Source: a virus. Taken from it: DNA of 47,675 nt. The DNA lies in the IMG/VR virus record IMGVR_UViG_3300032285_003220, positions 1 to 47,675 of that record; one strand, written 5' to 3'. This document shows positions 14,743 through 23,285 of this stretch, piece after piece (position 1 is the stretch's first letter; each line of letters begins with the position of its first letter). A program made the translations under genes and the position numbers. The notes beneath the pieces are model-generated. The model worked only from the letters and a program-made list of their open reading frames with translations. It made no database searches and was not told where the DNA came from.

Positions 14743-15228
14743 ATGGCAAACATTACACCATATCTTAGAAATCGACTTGTTCAACAAAGTTTGGGAATTT
14801 CTGCATCGCCAAGTTGGCACACAGCAACTTATGTAGGACTATTCGTAACTAGTCCAATTATTAATAATGATGGAACTATAACCAATGGCGTTGAAGTGTA
14901 CGCAGGTAGTGGCTACAGTCGTACACCGGTTTATGCTGCTTCTGCTAATGGTAGTCCTTACTGGACAATTAATTCAACGACTGGGGCTATGTCAAATACT
15001 GGGACTACGCCATCAACTAACGGGAAAATTTCATTTGGAACTGCTAGTGGATATTGGGCCGGAACGGCATCGCCAACAGCCTCAATTCCTATCGTCGCTA
15101 TGGGCGTTTGGGATGCGTTATCTGCTGGAAACCTTCTTTGGTTTGGCCCTTTGTCCGCCCCCGTCATGATGGCTAGCGGAGACACCTTTGATATTAGCGC
15201 TGGTAGCTTAGTTATTACCCTAACTTAG
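14743..15228 (+). CDS. Small virion protein of the YVGLF-type structural family
   Basis: 161 aa. The pattern WHTATYVGLFVTSP, then GVEVYAGSGYSRTPV, a GNLLWFGPL element near 130 and a final hydrophobic beta stretch (DISAGSLVITLT) recalls a common small phage structural family. Its members read YVGLYTSDP, GTEVSGGSYAR, GNLLFYG and end in LTVTLS; I recognise this from memory without a firm name. Members are tail or head surface proteins. The start has no clear ribosome binding site and lies 33 bases after the previous gene. Confidence 0.65.
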   Translation: MANITPYLRNRLVQQSLGISASPSWHTATYVGLFVTSPIINNDGTITNGVEVYAGSGYSRTPVYAASANGSPYWTINSTTGAMSNTGTTPSTNGKISFGTASGYWAGTASPTASIPIVAMGVWDALSAGNLLWFGPLSAPVMMASGDTFDISAGSLVITLT

Positions 15229-15236
15229 AGGGTTTA

Positions 15237-16079
15237 ATGACTAACTTTACAGACAACTCTACAAAAACTTTTCAGAGTACGGGCAATTTAAATGCCAATG
15301 TATCAGTTGCCTCTTTAATAGAGGCCACGGCATCATTAGCCGTCAACCTTGGAATTAAATATAAAGTTTATAATGAACTTTTGTATTTGTCTAAATATGT
15401 TGGAGAAGAATCTGCTCCTCAAGATATAAAACGTTTACGTCGTCAAGTCTATGACATGATGCGTCGCATGGGTCAACCCGTGATTATTAAAAAAATGCTA
15501 ACCATTGATGATGTAAATAATGGTTTTGCTGAACGTTCGCCTAATTTTGACAACATTTATGGTCAAACTCGTAATAATGATCATTTTTCTTGGGGTTCAG
15601 GATTTGTGTCAAAAGAAAAATCAGATGATGAATGGATTGATCCGTCAAGTGGAGACATTATAAAATCAGATTATGCTTCAAATTCATCTTGGGTTAAAGC
15701 ACCTAAATATAGGGGGTACGGTCCAAGCATTGTAACTTACTTAATACAACCCGATGCCGCGCAAGATTTCTTTACTTTAACTCCAACTGGTGCAATGATT
15801 CAAGTGCAAACTTCTCAAGTGACAATGGGTTGGTTTCCTAAAGTCAATGACAATGATTTAATTATTAATATTGAATTAGATGAAAACGGTTTTGTTGCCT
15901 CAACTACTCGTAGATACCAAGCCAAATTAACAAATCCAATTACGATTAGAGGTTTGGATCGTAAGGGTCGCAGGGAATATAATGGTGATTTAGGCAATCG
16001 TCACATGGTTAATCAAAATTATGAAATGACTTTAATACCTAGCAATCATGTGCTTATGAATGTTGAGACAGACAGATGA
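15237..16079 (+). CDS. Putative neck protein
   Basis: 280 aa; GAGGG lies 5 bases before the ATG. A helical N-terminal third (IKRLRRQVYDMMRRMGQPV) is followed by a beta-rich part with aromatic loops (NNDHFSWGSGFVSKEK, KYRGYGPSIVTYLIQ) and a basic region NPITIRGLDRKGRREY. It overlaps the next gene by 4 bases (ATGA), showing translational coupling. Between the adaptor-like gene and the sheath, this is the usual place of head-tail joining proteins. I do not recognise the family beyond that. Confidence 0.55.
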   Translation: MTNFTDNSTKTFQSTGNLNANVSVASLIEATASLAVNLGIKYKVYNELLYLSKYVGEESAPQDIKRLRRQVYDMMRRMGQPVIIKKMLTIDDVNNGFAERSPNFDNIYGQTRNNDHFSWGSGFVSKEKSDDEWIDPSSGDIIKSDYASNSSWVKAPKYRGYGPSIVTYLIQPDAAQDFFTLTPTGAMIQVQTSQVTMGWFPKVNDNDLIINIELDENGFVASTTRRYQAKLTNPITIRGLDRKGRREYNGDLGNRHMVNQNYEMTLIPSNHVLMNVETDR

Positions 16080-16732
16080 ATTATTTACCACAAAAAACAA
16101 TTAAATATAAGACTTATATAAAAACTGCTTTAATTGAGGCTTTAAAACCAGTTTTTCAAAATCACGTTGACGCTAAATTACAAAACACAAAGGTCATCAT
16201 TGATTTTCCTAAAGAAAGACAAGAATTTCCCGCCGTCATTGTTCAATTTTATGAAAGAGAGATTAAAAATGCGGGCGTTGGACATGAAGAAATTTTTCAA
16301 AATGAAGATGGTAAAATTTATAAATTTAAACATTATATTTATAATGGAGATATTGAATTTTCAATTAACGCCCTATCTTCACTTGATAGAGATTTAATTG
16401 CAGATACTATTGTACAAACAATAGCTATGGGCGATTTGTCTGATTATACAAATAATTTTTTTAATAGAATTTATCCGCCTAATCCTGAGTTTATTCCAGA
16501 TTCAGCGGGACATTATATTAATATCAATTCAGATAAAATTAATGGTTTAAATGAAAATACAAATAAAGTTCCATGGCAATCCGAAGACGATCTAATCTAT
16601 ACAACCTCTTACAGGGTTAATGTTTTAGGTGAATTTTATAGCCTTCCATCAGATATGCCATTTGAATATGTTTCTAAAGTATTTCTTTATCCATATGTTG
16701 GCGGAATTGAACCTGTACCTAAAATTGATTGA
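16076..16732 (+). CDS. Putative tail terminator / neck protein
   Basis: 218 aa. It begins in the ATGA overlap with the previous gene and ends 57 bases before the tail sheath. The core pattern FPAVIVQFYEREI, then GDIEFSINALSSLDRDLIAD and YTTSYRVNVLGEFY, resembles tail-terminator proteins (small alpha/beta proteins capping the tail tube), which commonly sit just before the sheath gene. The match is to general pattern and gene order, so the name is tentative. Confidence 0.55.
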   Translation: MNYLPQKTIKYKTYIKTALIEALKPVFQNHVDAKLQNTKVIIDFPKERQEFPAVIVQFYEREIKNAGVGHEEIFQNEDGKIYKFKHYIYNGDIEFSINALSSLDRDLIADTIVQTIAMGDLSDYTNNFFNRIYPPNPEFIPDSAGHYININSDKINGLNENTNKVPWQSEDDLIYTTSYRVNVLGEFYSLPSDMPFEYVSKVFLYPYVGGIEPVPKID

Positions 16733-16789
16733 CTCGCAACCTTTCTTTATTGACTTTCACTCTCACCTAATAACCGAAGGATTTAATTA

Positions 16790-18832
16790 ATGGCAACTTA
16801 TCAAGCACCCGGAGTTTCAGTTCAGGAAACCACGCAACCTAGCGTGGCTTCACTTATTGCAACTCCAGACGACATTTGTTTAATTGGCTACGTTCCTCAG
16901 TATGAAACTGTAAGTACTAGTCCAATTAAATTAAACGGCCTTGCCAAGGTCAATCTTGGCGTTCCTGCCACAAATTCTAGTACATTTTCAATTGCGTCAG
17001 TATCGGCAGTTGACCCTCTTAAGGGCGGCAGCGCTTATGTTAGCGCCAACGGATACACTAATACTCAATATGACATTGTTACAGAAAACAATCTTCAATA
17101 CATTCGTAGAGAAAAAGCTGCCACTGGCGATTTCTCAGCCGTGCTTACAAAAGCAATTCCGTCTGCTACTTCAACAGCTAATATTAAACTTAATGTAAGC
17201 ACGGGCAATATTCCTGCGGCAACAGCAAGTACACCGCAAACTATTCTTGTTGAAAACGACGCTATTACTTACACTGGTAATACAACAACAACTGGTGCTG
17301 TTACTTTGTCAGGTGTTACTCGGAGCACCACTGACAATGTTCCTGTTGCTCATGGAGCAACTACTACTATTACCGCAGTACAAACAACTGGTTCAGACGG
17401 TAGCACAGGATCAGGCTATGTTACTTATACAACCGGAACTACTCTTCACGGTTATTCAACGGGTGACACTGTAATCCTAAGTGGATTTAGTCCTGATGGA
17501 TACAATGGCACCTTTACTGTTACTGCCACACCAACAACTTCAAAATTTACCGTTGCAAATACAACAACTGGAACACCAACCACTTATGGAACCGTGTTGA
17601 CCACTGGCTCCGTTCCCGTTTATGTAGCGGCAACTGATACAACTGGAGCCACTCAAATTCCAGACGGAATATATGTCAATGTTGTTTGGAAATATACTCC
17701 ATCAAACCACTTTACCGCTCAGCTTTACACAAGCATGTCGGACATTATTAATAAATTTGGTCCCGCTTTTGTTGAACCCGATCAAAAAACTATTAATCAG
17801 CCAATAACTCTTGCCGCGTCTTTAGCCTTTCTTAATGGAGCTACTAGGGTATGGATTCAACCTTTGTTTAAATTAGTAAACAACGTACCAACGCAACCAT
17901 CAGACTCGGAGATTGCTGATGCCACAGCAACTTGGAACCCAACCTTGCAATTGCTGCAAGGTTTGGATAATTTAGGCGTAATCGTTCCAATTATTGGTCA
18001 AAGCCAAGGTGGCAATGCAAATTTAACAGATAGTATTCAACTTAACATTATTAAAGAGTGTCAAAAGTATACTGTTGCTCAAAGAGCATCTAATCAAAAC
18101 TATGTTATTTTAATCGCTGGCGAGGATGGCGTATCTAGTTCAAATGGACTTGCTAACACATTACGCGCACATGTGGCCAGCTTGGATAATGACCAGCAGG
18201 CTGTACTTGTTTCTCCAACAAAATTTCAAACTGTGTCTCCAAAGGGCGCTAATGTAGATATTGGTGGACAGTACGCTGCGGCTGCCGTTGCAGGTCGCAT
18301 GGTTAGTTTTGCGCCTTCAAAAACTTTGACTCGTAAGAGCCTTCTTGGTTTGACTTATGTTGATCCAAGGAGTAAAGATGATAAAAACCTTGATGCTCAA
18401 AACGGTCTCTTTGTTATTGAAACTAATAACAATGGTGTTACACAGGTAAGGCATGCATTAACTGTCAACACTCAAACTGTTGCTAAATCAGAACTTTCAG
18501 TTGTTAGAGCAAAACAAAAAATGGTTACTTCCATTATGCAGACAATTGATAATCAAATTATTGGCACCGTTGTCGCTGACAACAACGCTCCGCTTGTTAT
18601 TGAAAGCGCAATTAGAGGTGTATTACAAACACTTGTTAGCGATGGAGACATTGTTGGTTACGGGGATGTCGTCGCTACTGTTAGAGCGATTAGCCCAACA
18701 ATTATTGACGTAACTTTTAGTTATCGTCCATCATTCCCAGTCAATTACGTCAATGTATCATTTGCCGTAGATCTCACATCAGGATCATCAACATTAACTA
18801 ATACAAACAATTCAGGAGTAGCAAATGGCTAG
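16790..18832 (+). CDS. Contractile tail sheath protein
   Basis: 680 aa; GAAGGA lies before the ATG. The start YQAPGVSVQETTQPS and the C-terminal part (AKSELSVVRAKQKMVTSIMQ, then VNVSFAVDL) are typical of phage tail sheaths, whose contraction drives the tube through the cell wall. Residues about 115-260 are an inserted surface region built of two small modules: one around ILVENDAITYTG (152-163) with a TRSTTDN/HGATTTI continuation, and one around GYSTGDTVILSGFSPDGYNG. Both modules recur in baseplate genes of this window. The sheath stop overlaps the tube start by 8 bases. Confidence 0.92.
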   Translation: MATYQAPGVSVQETTQPSVASLIATPDDICLIGYVPQYETVSTSPIKLNGLAKVNLGVPATNSSTFSIASVSAVDPLKGGSAYVSANGYTNTQYDIVTENNLQYIRREKAATGDFSAVLTKAIPSATSTANIKLNVSTGNIPAATASTPQTILVENDAITYTGNTTTTGAVTLSGVTRSTTDNVPVAHGATTTITAVQTTGSDGSTGSGYVTYTTGTTLHGYSTGDTVILSGFSPDGYNGTFTVTATPTTSKFTVANTTTGTPTTYGTVLTTGSVPVYVAATDTTGATQIPDGIYVNVVWKYTPSNHFTAQLYTSMSDIINKFGPAFVEPDQKTINQPITLAASLAFLNGATRVWIQPLFKLVNNVPTQPSDSEIADATATWNPTLQLLQGLDNLGVIVPIIGQSQGGNANLTDSIQLNIIKECQKYTVAQRASNQNYVILIAGEDGVSSSNGLANTLRAHVASLDNDQQAVLVSPTKFQTVSPKGANVDIGGQYAAAAVAGRMVSFAPSKTLTRKSLLGLTYVDPRSKDDKNLDAQNGLFVIETNNNGVTQVRHALTVNTQTVAKSELSVVRAKQKMVTSIMQTIDNQIIGTVVADNNAPLVIESAIRGVLQTLVSDGDIVGYGDVVATVRAISPTIIDVTFSYRPSFPVNYVNVSFAVDLTSGSSTLTNTNNSGVANG

Positions 18833-19472
18833 TGACCTTATTGGCGCAAAAAATAGAATTCGAATTGCAGGTTCTGGTTTTACAGTTTTTACATGGGATG
18901 ACAAACCTATTCTTTTTGCTAAACAAATTGATCATGTTTCACCAATTCCCGTTTCTCCAACTAAGGAAATTCATCCGCTTGACGAGCCATACCCAGTAGA
19001 GCTAATTACGTCTCAAGCTGCGGGAATGGGTTCAATTACCCTTCAACTTTTTGAACTTTACGGCGCTCAAGTTTGGGAAAGACTTGCTAGTTATCTTGGT
19101 GGCGATGCTGCTGGTACATCAACTGTTACACAGGATTCTATTCTTGGTAAAGGAAATGGTCCAGTTGATATTGTAGGCATTTTTAATGCAGTGTCTAATT
19201 CACCTCGGCCAATTCGCATTGTTAAGTACATTAAGCCTCCACAAATTCGTGGTAAGACGATGAAACCTTATACAGAAGAATATCATAATTGCGTAATTTC
19301 TAATGTTGAAGATGGCGAACAAATTGAAATTGGCAAGCTTGAAATTGTTAAAAATGTACTTGTAAATTATACCTTTATGACACGCGGCGGACGTAATCCA
19401 ATGCTTAATCGTCGTTCAACAAACCTCGGTGGCGTTACTCCTTACGATTCAACGACCACTTCGTTTGGTTAA
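18825..19472 (+). CDS. Tail tube protein
   Basis: 215 aa, starting inside the sheath gene's last codons, with GGAG before the ATG. The sheath-then-tube order is near universal in contractile phages. The protein is beta-rich without repeats: IRIAGSGFTVFTWDDKPI, AAGMGSITLQLFELYG, then a central YHNCVISNVEDGEQIEIG and a C-terminal VLVNYTFMTRGGRN. These features fit the inner tube protein that forms hexameric rings below the neck. It is followed by a small stem-loop and the chaperone gene. Confidence 0.85.
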   Translation: MASDLIGAKNRIRIAGSGFTVFTWDDKPILFAKQIDHVSPIPVSPTKEIHPLDEPYPVELITSQAAGMGSITLQLFELYGAQVWERLASYLGGDAAGTSTVTQDSILGKGNGPVDIVGIFNAVSNSPRPIRIVKYIKPPQIRGKTMKPYTEEYHNCVISNVEDGEQIEIGKLEIVKNVLVNYTFMTRGGRNPMLNRRSTNLGGVTPYDSTTTSFG

Positions 19473-19493
19473 TTTATAAATAAAGTTTAAAGT

Positions 19494-19509
19494 AACCCCA
19501 TTGCGGGTT
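19494..19509 (+). other. Short stem-loop between tube and chaperone genes
   Basis: AACCC (19494-19498) can pair with GGGTT (19505-19509) around CATTGC, followed only by TATAAAG. It could be a weak attenuator lowering chaperone expression relative to the tube. Five pairs in AT-rich DNA could also be chance. Confidence 0.3.
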
Positions 19510-19523
19510 TATAAAGAAAGGTT

Positions 19524-20057
19524 ATGATGGAAAATAGTTTTGAAGTTAAAGACGAGTTCCCTGATGAGGCTATTGAAGATGTGAATGGCCTGCTTTGGCT
19601 TGGATACCTTGAAGATGTCGTTGACTATTGCGGTCATGAATTTGTTATTAGAACTCTTCGCTTAGAAGAGCAATTATTATGTTCTCTGCTTATTAAAGAA
19701 TATAATGAAACTATTGGTCAAGGCAAAGCTTGGGTTGCTGCTCAAGTTGCCTTATCCTTAATTTCTGTGGACGGCGATGAAGAATTTTGTCCAAAGGCCG
19801 GATTTAATAAAAAGGATAACGCCAGAGGACGATTTAATTATTTAATTAGCAATTGGTATGAACCAACAATTGTTCATATTTACAATGCTTATTTAAAATT
19901 ACTTGAAAGACAGGCTTTTGTCCTAGAGGAAATGGAAAATTTATCACAAGAGAGTCTGAGTACCTTTACGGCCTCGCCAGACTCTTCGGTGCAGAGGGCC
20001 GATTCGTCAACGGTGATGGAGATTATGGATATGCTGGAGACGGACGATCAGGATTAA
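19524..20057 (+). CDS. Tail assembly chaperone, short (unshifted) form
   Basis: 177 aa; AAAGG lies before the ATGATG (19527 is an alternative start). Its position between tube and tape measure and its helical acidic make-up (LRLEEQLLCSLLIKEYNETI, VHIYNAYLKLLERQAFVLEE) fit the N-terminal part of phage tail chaperones (G in lambda), which hold the tape measure during tail growth. After codon 140 the zero frame turns into a Ser/Thr-rich tail (ESLSTFTASPDSSVQRADSS), whereas the -1 frame encodes a conserved-looking domain. This supports a programmed shift at 19937-19943. Confidence 0.85.
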   Translation: MMENSFEVKDEFPDEAIEDVNGLLWLGYLEDVVDYCGHEFVIRTLRLEEQLLCSLLIKEYNETIGQGKAWVAAQVALSLISVDGDEEFCPKAGFNKKDNARGRFNYLISNWYEPTIVHIYNAYLKLLERQAFVLEEMENLSQESLSTFTASPDSSVQRADSSTVMEIMDMLETDDQD

Positions 20058-20296
20058 ATGCTGTTCAACGTAAACTTTTGATGTATAAGATTTCAAGAGA
20101 TTCAAAAATCCAATTTGAACAAAAAGAAATTGAATTAAAAAATAATATTTTTATTTCTAATCCTGATTTATATAGTACATTGTTTGATGATAATCAAACA
20201 GAGGAAGATTTTGAAATTGAGGCGGTTGTTCCTGAAACAGAGGACGACGTTAATAAATTGCTTGCCGAATTAAAACGGGAAGGTGTTATTAAGTAA
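19524..20296 (+). CDS. Tail assembly chaperone, long -1 frameshift form
   Basis: Zero frame 19524-19943 joined to the -1 frame from 19943 to the TAA at 20294-20296, about 257 aa. The -1 frame is open from 19907, giving a long overlap with the zero frame. After the slip it reads ITRESEYLYGLARLFGAEGR, then DGDYGYAGDGRSGLNAVQRK and a charged C-terminal region ending LLAELKREGVIK. This looks far more like real protein than the zero-frame tail. It matches the G/GT arrangement of tail phages, in which a minority shifted product recruits the tape measure. A separate TTG start at 20078 is therefore not needed. Confidence 0.85.
19937..19985 (+). promoter_or_regulatory. Programmed -1 ribosomal frameshift signal
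   Basis: Slippery heptamer A AAT TTA (19937-19943) lies in the zero-frame phase required for a -1 slip (AAT/TTA re-pairing on AAA/TTT). A 7-base spacer follows, then an 8-bp perfect stem: AGAGTCTG (19951-19958) with CAGACTCT (19978-19985). The 19-base loop contains GGCCTC, and GAGGGCC lies just downstream (19994-20000), so a pseudoknot is possible. Confidence 0.85.
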
Positions 20297-20806
20297 CCAG
20301 TTTCTCCATAGGTTTATCTCTTGCTCAGTTCCTTTGTAATAAAGAGATGGGCTAATTGAATTCATAGTGGGTCCTCGCCATGGTAGAGGCAACTTCTTTT
20401 TTTGATTATAAACCGAAGGCAACCCAAGGCAAAATGCTTTCCATTCATCTTGCCAGTACCCAGATTCAGTCCAAATCTTTTTGTAATTGTAATATTCTGA
20501 ATCAAATGGCGTTGGCAAACTAAGCGAGGTAAGATTCCAACCTCCAGTTTCGCCCGACATGTAATAATATTGATAAACATACTTTCGATAAACTTCCCAA
20601 GGATCGACTCCGCCTTGCTTCTCTAAACGCTTGCGTTGCTCTATTGTCTCTGAAACCCACCAATTAATTATTGAAATAGTAATCAATAAACCGGTAATTT
20701 TTAAAAAATTTGTATTTGATGCTTCGTTTGAATTGGAATTATTCCTTTGAAGAAAAATGACAGACAACCAGATTGCAAATAAAATTTTGTTTAGAGTTAT
20801 TTTCAT
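20270..20806 (-). CDS. Small membrane protein on the minus strand (moron-like)
   Basis: 178 aa, opposite to all neighbours, inserted between the chaperone and tape measure genes, which are normally adjacent. The N-terminus has two hydrophobic segments (about 4-19, KILFAIWLSVIFLQ; and about 36-51, ITGLLITISIINWWV), then a Trp/Tyr-rich soluble part of ~120 residues (DPWEVYRKYVYQYYYMSGET, SPSLYYKGTEQEINLWRNWL). Its 3' end overlaps the end of the frameshifted chaperone by 27 bases. No strong ribosome binding site precedes the ATG; a TATGCT lies about 13 bases upstream, so a leaderless or weak transcript is possible. The family is not recognised. Superinfection exclusion or lysis control is a guess from location and topology. 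Confidence 0.6.
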   Translation of the reverse strand: MKITLNKILFAIWLSVIFLQRNNSNSNEASNTNFLKITGLLITISIINWWVSETIEQRKRLEKQGGVDPWEVYRKYVYQYYYMSGETGGWNLTSLSLPTPFDSEYYNYKKIWTESGYWQDEWKAFCLGLPSVYNQKKKLPLPWRGPTMNSISPSLYYKGTEQEINLWRNWLLNNTFPF

Positions 20807-20841
20807 GGTTTCAACATTAGCATAAATAGAATGGAATTACA

Positions 20842-22584
20842 ATGCCAGACCCAAACAATATAGAAAACATAGGCAATGCCGCCATTCTTTCAATTTTGGG
20901 CGAAATTAAAACCGTTTTATCTGAAATTAATACTGGTGTTAGGATTGGTGGTGGCGCAGAAGCAGGAGGTATAGGGGGCGAAGCTTCTTCTGAATCACAT
21001 CCTCCTAATTCAACTATTACTCCTAGCGGACCAAGTAGTAGCATGTTTAAAATTGCTTCTGCTGCTGCAAGCAAATTAAGCACTTCTTTGGAGGCAAATA
21101 GAAGTAAACAAGAAAAAGAAGATGGCATTAGTCGCCCTCCTAAATTACCAGAAAGAGCCGCCGAACGAAGCGCTCAATTCTTTTCTAAAGCTGGGTCAAA
21201 TTACGTTCCCGCAGCTAAAGAATTTGTAAGTACCGTGTCTGATGCTGGAGCTAAATATGGAAAAATAGCTACGCAAATGAATCAAATTGGAGAGATGCAG
21301 GGTATCAGCGGATCAGGTGGAGACATTACTATTCCGGGAACAAGCGTTGGTTTTCGGTCGCCGTTCAATGATGCTTTGGTGGCAGGGTTAAAATTTAAAG
21401 CAGAGGCATTAAAAACTGGCATGCAGGCTGGTATCACTACCGGTCAAGCAGAAGAATACGGTAAAACAACTATTGGAATGGGTTACAATCAAGGAACTTC
21501 TGGATTTGATTCTATTTTTTCGGGATTAGTTGATTTAAATAAAAGCCTTGGGTCGGGCTTTGCAAGTGATCCGCAAGTTCAAGAAATGCTTGATAAATCA
21601 ACTAGGTATGGAACTAATAGCGTCAAGGATTTTACTGACGCAATGAAGGATTTAGTTCCCGCCGCAAGGTCTGCTCATGTTAATATCAAACAAATGACTA
21701 GTGATGCGGCTGCATTTGGAGACTTAGCAAGAAGTACAGGGGGAACATATCTAAGCGGAGTACAAACGATGACTGCAATGGCATTAAGTACCGGTCTTAA
21801 CGGCGCAACAATTGGTCGATTGCAGTCATCTGGATTAGTTCAAGCAAACTTAATGAGAGGCGCACAACTCAATCCATGGCAACTTGCTCAAGCAACCTCT
21901 GGGCAAAGAACTGACGCTATGTATAAAACCATAGACATGCTTTATAATCAAATGGGACCTGCTCCAAAAGACACCTATACAAAAGATCCTACGACTGGAC
22001 TCATGATAAGGCATTCTGGTCAAGATAAACGCGACGCTGATGTTGCCGCAATGCTTAATATTTCCGTTGAAGATTTACAAAAAACGAGAAGAACTGAGGC
22101 GACTTCTAAAAGTCGCGCTGTGGCTGAATCTGGATTTCAGGCGTATACTCAAAATGTCGCTCAGCTTGCTACAGATCCAAAAAAAGCAAATGCGCTTGCA
22201 GCACTTGCAACTGGTCAAACTAACGCGACGCAAGGTTTGATAAATGCCATGCATAATGCCGGTTTAGATCAAAAGGCAATCGATCAAGTAATGGCTGCTG
22301 GTCCGCATGGGCCTAATTTAACCGCCAGTCAGTTAGTTAAAAGAGCAAATGCTCAAAAGGCCGAATTTGAAAAATTAATTGGTCAGACTGGGGCGGCGGA
22401 AAACACTCCTCAAGGGGATAATGTAGTTACAATTAAATTATCAGATGAAAGTAGACGATATCTGCAAATTGATGGAGATCCTAGTGGCGAAACTAAAATT
22501 ACCGTGGGGTCAGGTGGCGTTCGTACATCAAGCAAGGGTCCGCCTGCATATAAACGAACTGGTAAGACTACTAGCGGGGGTTAA
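20842..22584 (+). CDS. Tape measure protein (short)
   Basis: 580 aa. It follows the chaperone pair (with the minus-strand gene between) and precedes the baseplate genes, where the tape measure belongs. It is Ala/Gly/Gln-rich and mostly helical, with a disordered, Gly/Ser-rich N-terminal region (about 35-70), a central helical region (VPAAKEFVSTVSDAGAKYGK, MKDLVPAARSAHVNIKQMTS) and a C-terminal Gly/Lys-rich tail. It has no transmembrane segment or lytic domain, unlike many long tape measures; here the lytic domains sit in the hub genes. At about 1.5 angstrom per residue it would set a fairly short tail; that figure is the general rule, not a measurement. Confidence 0.75.
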   Translation: MPDPNNIENIGNAAILSILGEIKTVLSEINTGVRIGGGAEAGGIGGEASSESHPPNSTITPSGPSSSMFKIASAAASKLSTSLEANRSKQEKEDGISRPPKLPERAAERSAQFFSKAGSNYVPAAKEFVSTVSDAGAKYGKIATQMNQIGEMQGISGSGGDITIPGTSVGFRSPFNDALVAGLKFKAEALKTGMQAGITTGQAEEYGKTTIGMGYNQGTSGFDSIFSGLVDLNKSLGSGFASDPQVQEMLDKSTRYGTNSVKDFTDAMKDLVPAARSAHVNIKQMTSDAAAFGDLARSTGGTYLSGVQTMTAMALSTGLNGATIGRLQSSGLVQANLMRGAQLNPWQLAQATSGQRTDAMYKTIDMLYNQMGPAPKDTYTKDPTTGLMIRHSGQDKRDADVAAMLNISVEDLQKTRRTEATSKSRAVAESGFQAYTQNVAQLATDPKKANALAALATGQTNATQGLINAMHNAGLDQKAIDQVMAAGPHGPNLTASQLVKRANAQKAEFEKLIGQTGAAENTPQGDNVVTIKLSDESRRYLQIDGDPSGETKITVGSGGVRTSSKGPPAYKRTGKTTSGG

Positions 22585-22589
22585 ACTTA

Positions 22590-23285
22590 ATGCACGAATT
22601 AATATTTAAACATCCATCCATGAAAGACAGTTTAGTTGTTAATGTAAAACCTAATGAAATCGTATGGGCGTATGGGTTAAATACTGTCAATTATTCAACA
22701 TATGGAGGAGAAGTTGTACAAATTTTATCTATGTATGTTGACGATTTAAATATTAGTGGAGAAGTTAGAACATATAGAGATATTGAAACTATTTATAAGT
22801 GGTTCATATCTTATATGCAAAACGCTACACAGGGTCGGGCAGGTGATCCTAAATATGACAGTAGACCCGTTGAAATGCACTATCCTCATAGAGATTGGAA
22901 GTTTTCTATTTGGCCTAAGAATTTACCCGGATTTACATATGGTACCGATGTTGTTGCACCAACATGGCAACTTCAAGCAGCGGTTTCTGAATTTGATGAA
23001 AAATTTGAAGATTCCGTCTTATCTTCTCAAGACTTTGCAGGCGTTTCTACTGAAGGTGGATTTGATCCATTTGGTACAGCCACGGCAGAAATAGGATTTC
23101 ATGAAAATAACCCTTGGAGCGCGCCGACAACCAAACAATACAAACAAAATGATCCAAATAGATGGAATGATGAGGTCACTCAATTTTATGGAAAGATTCT
23201 TCCGGCTTGGCTTGATAAAGCAGATTTTTCATCGCTTGGAGCAGATGTTTCTATACCTAAATGGGGACAGAATAAGAGTTCATAA
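22590..23285 (+). CDS. Tail-tip / baseplate protein
   Basis: 231 aa, right after the tape measure. Sequence phrases include VVNVKPNEIVWAYGLNTVNY, GGEVVQILSMYVDDLNISGE and RTYRDIETIYKWFISYMQNA: a beta domain followed by a helix, with a disordered acidic C-terminal half. This resembles the small proteins between tape measure and hub that start the baseplate (distal tail or hub adaptor). Its TAA shares a base with the next ATG (TAATG), so translation is coupled to that gene. The exact family is uncertain. Confidence 0.6.
   Translation: MHELIFKHPSMKDSLVVNVKPNEIVWAYGLNTVNYSTYGGEVVQILSMYVDDLNISGEVRTYRDIETIYKWFISYMQNATQGRAGDPKYDSRPVEMHYPHRDWKFSIWPKNLPGFTYGTDVVAPTWQLQAAVSEFDEKFEDSVLSSQDFAGVSTEGGFDPFGTATAEIGFHENNPWSAPTTKQYKQNDPNRWNDEVTQFYGKILPAWLDKADFSSLGADVSIPKWGQNKSS

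Noticed and set aside
16751-16775. Promoter TTGACT...TAATAA before the tail sheath
   Set aside because: The spacing between the two hexamers is only 12 bases.
20078-20296. Separate 72-aa gene starting with TTG
   Set aside because: The frame is open upstream to 19907 and a canonical -1 frameshift signal joins it to the chaperone, so an independent start is unnecessary.
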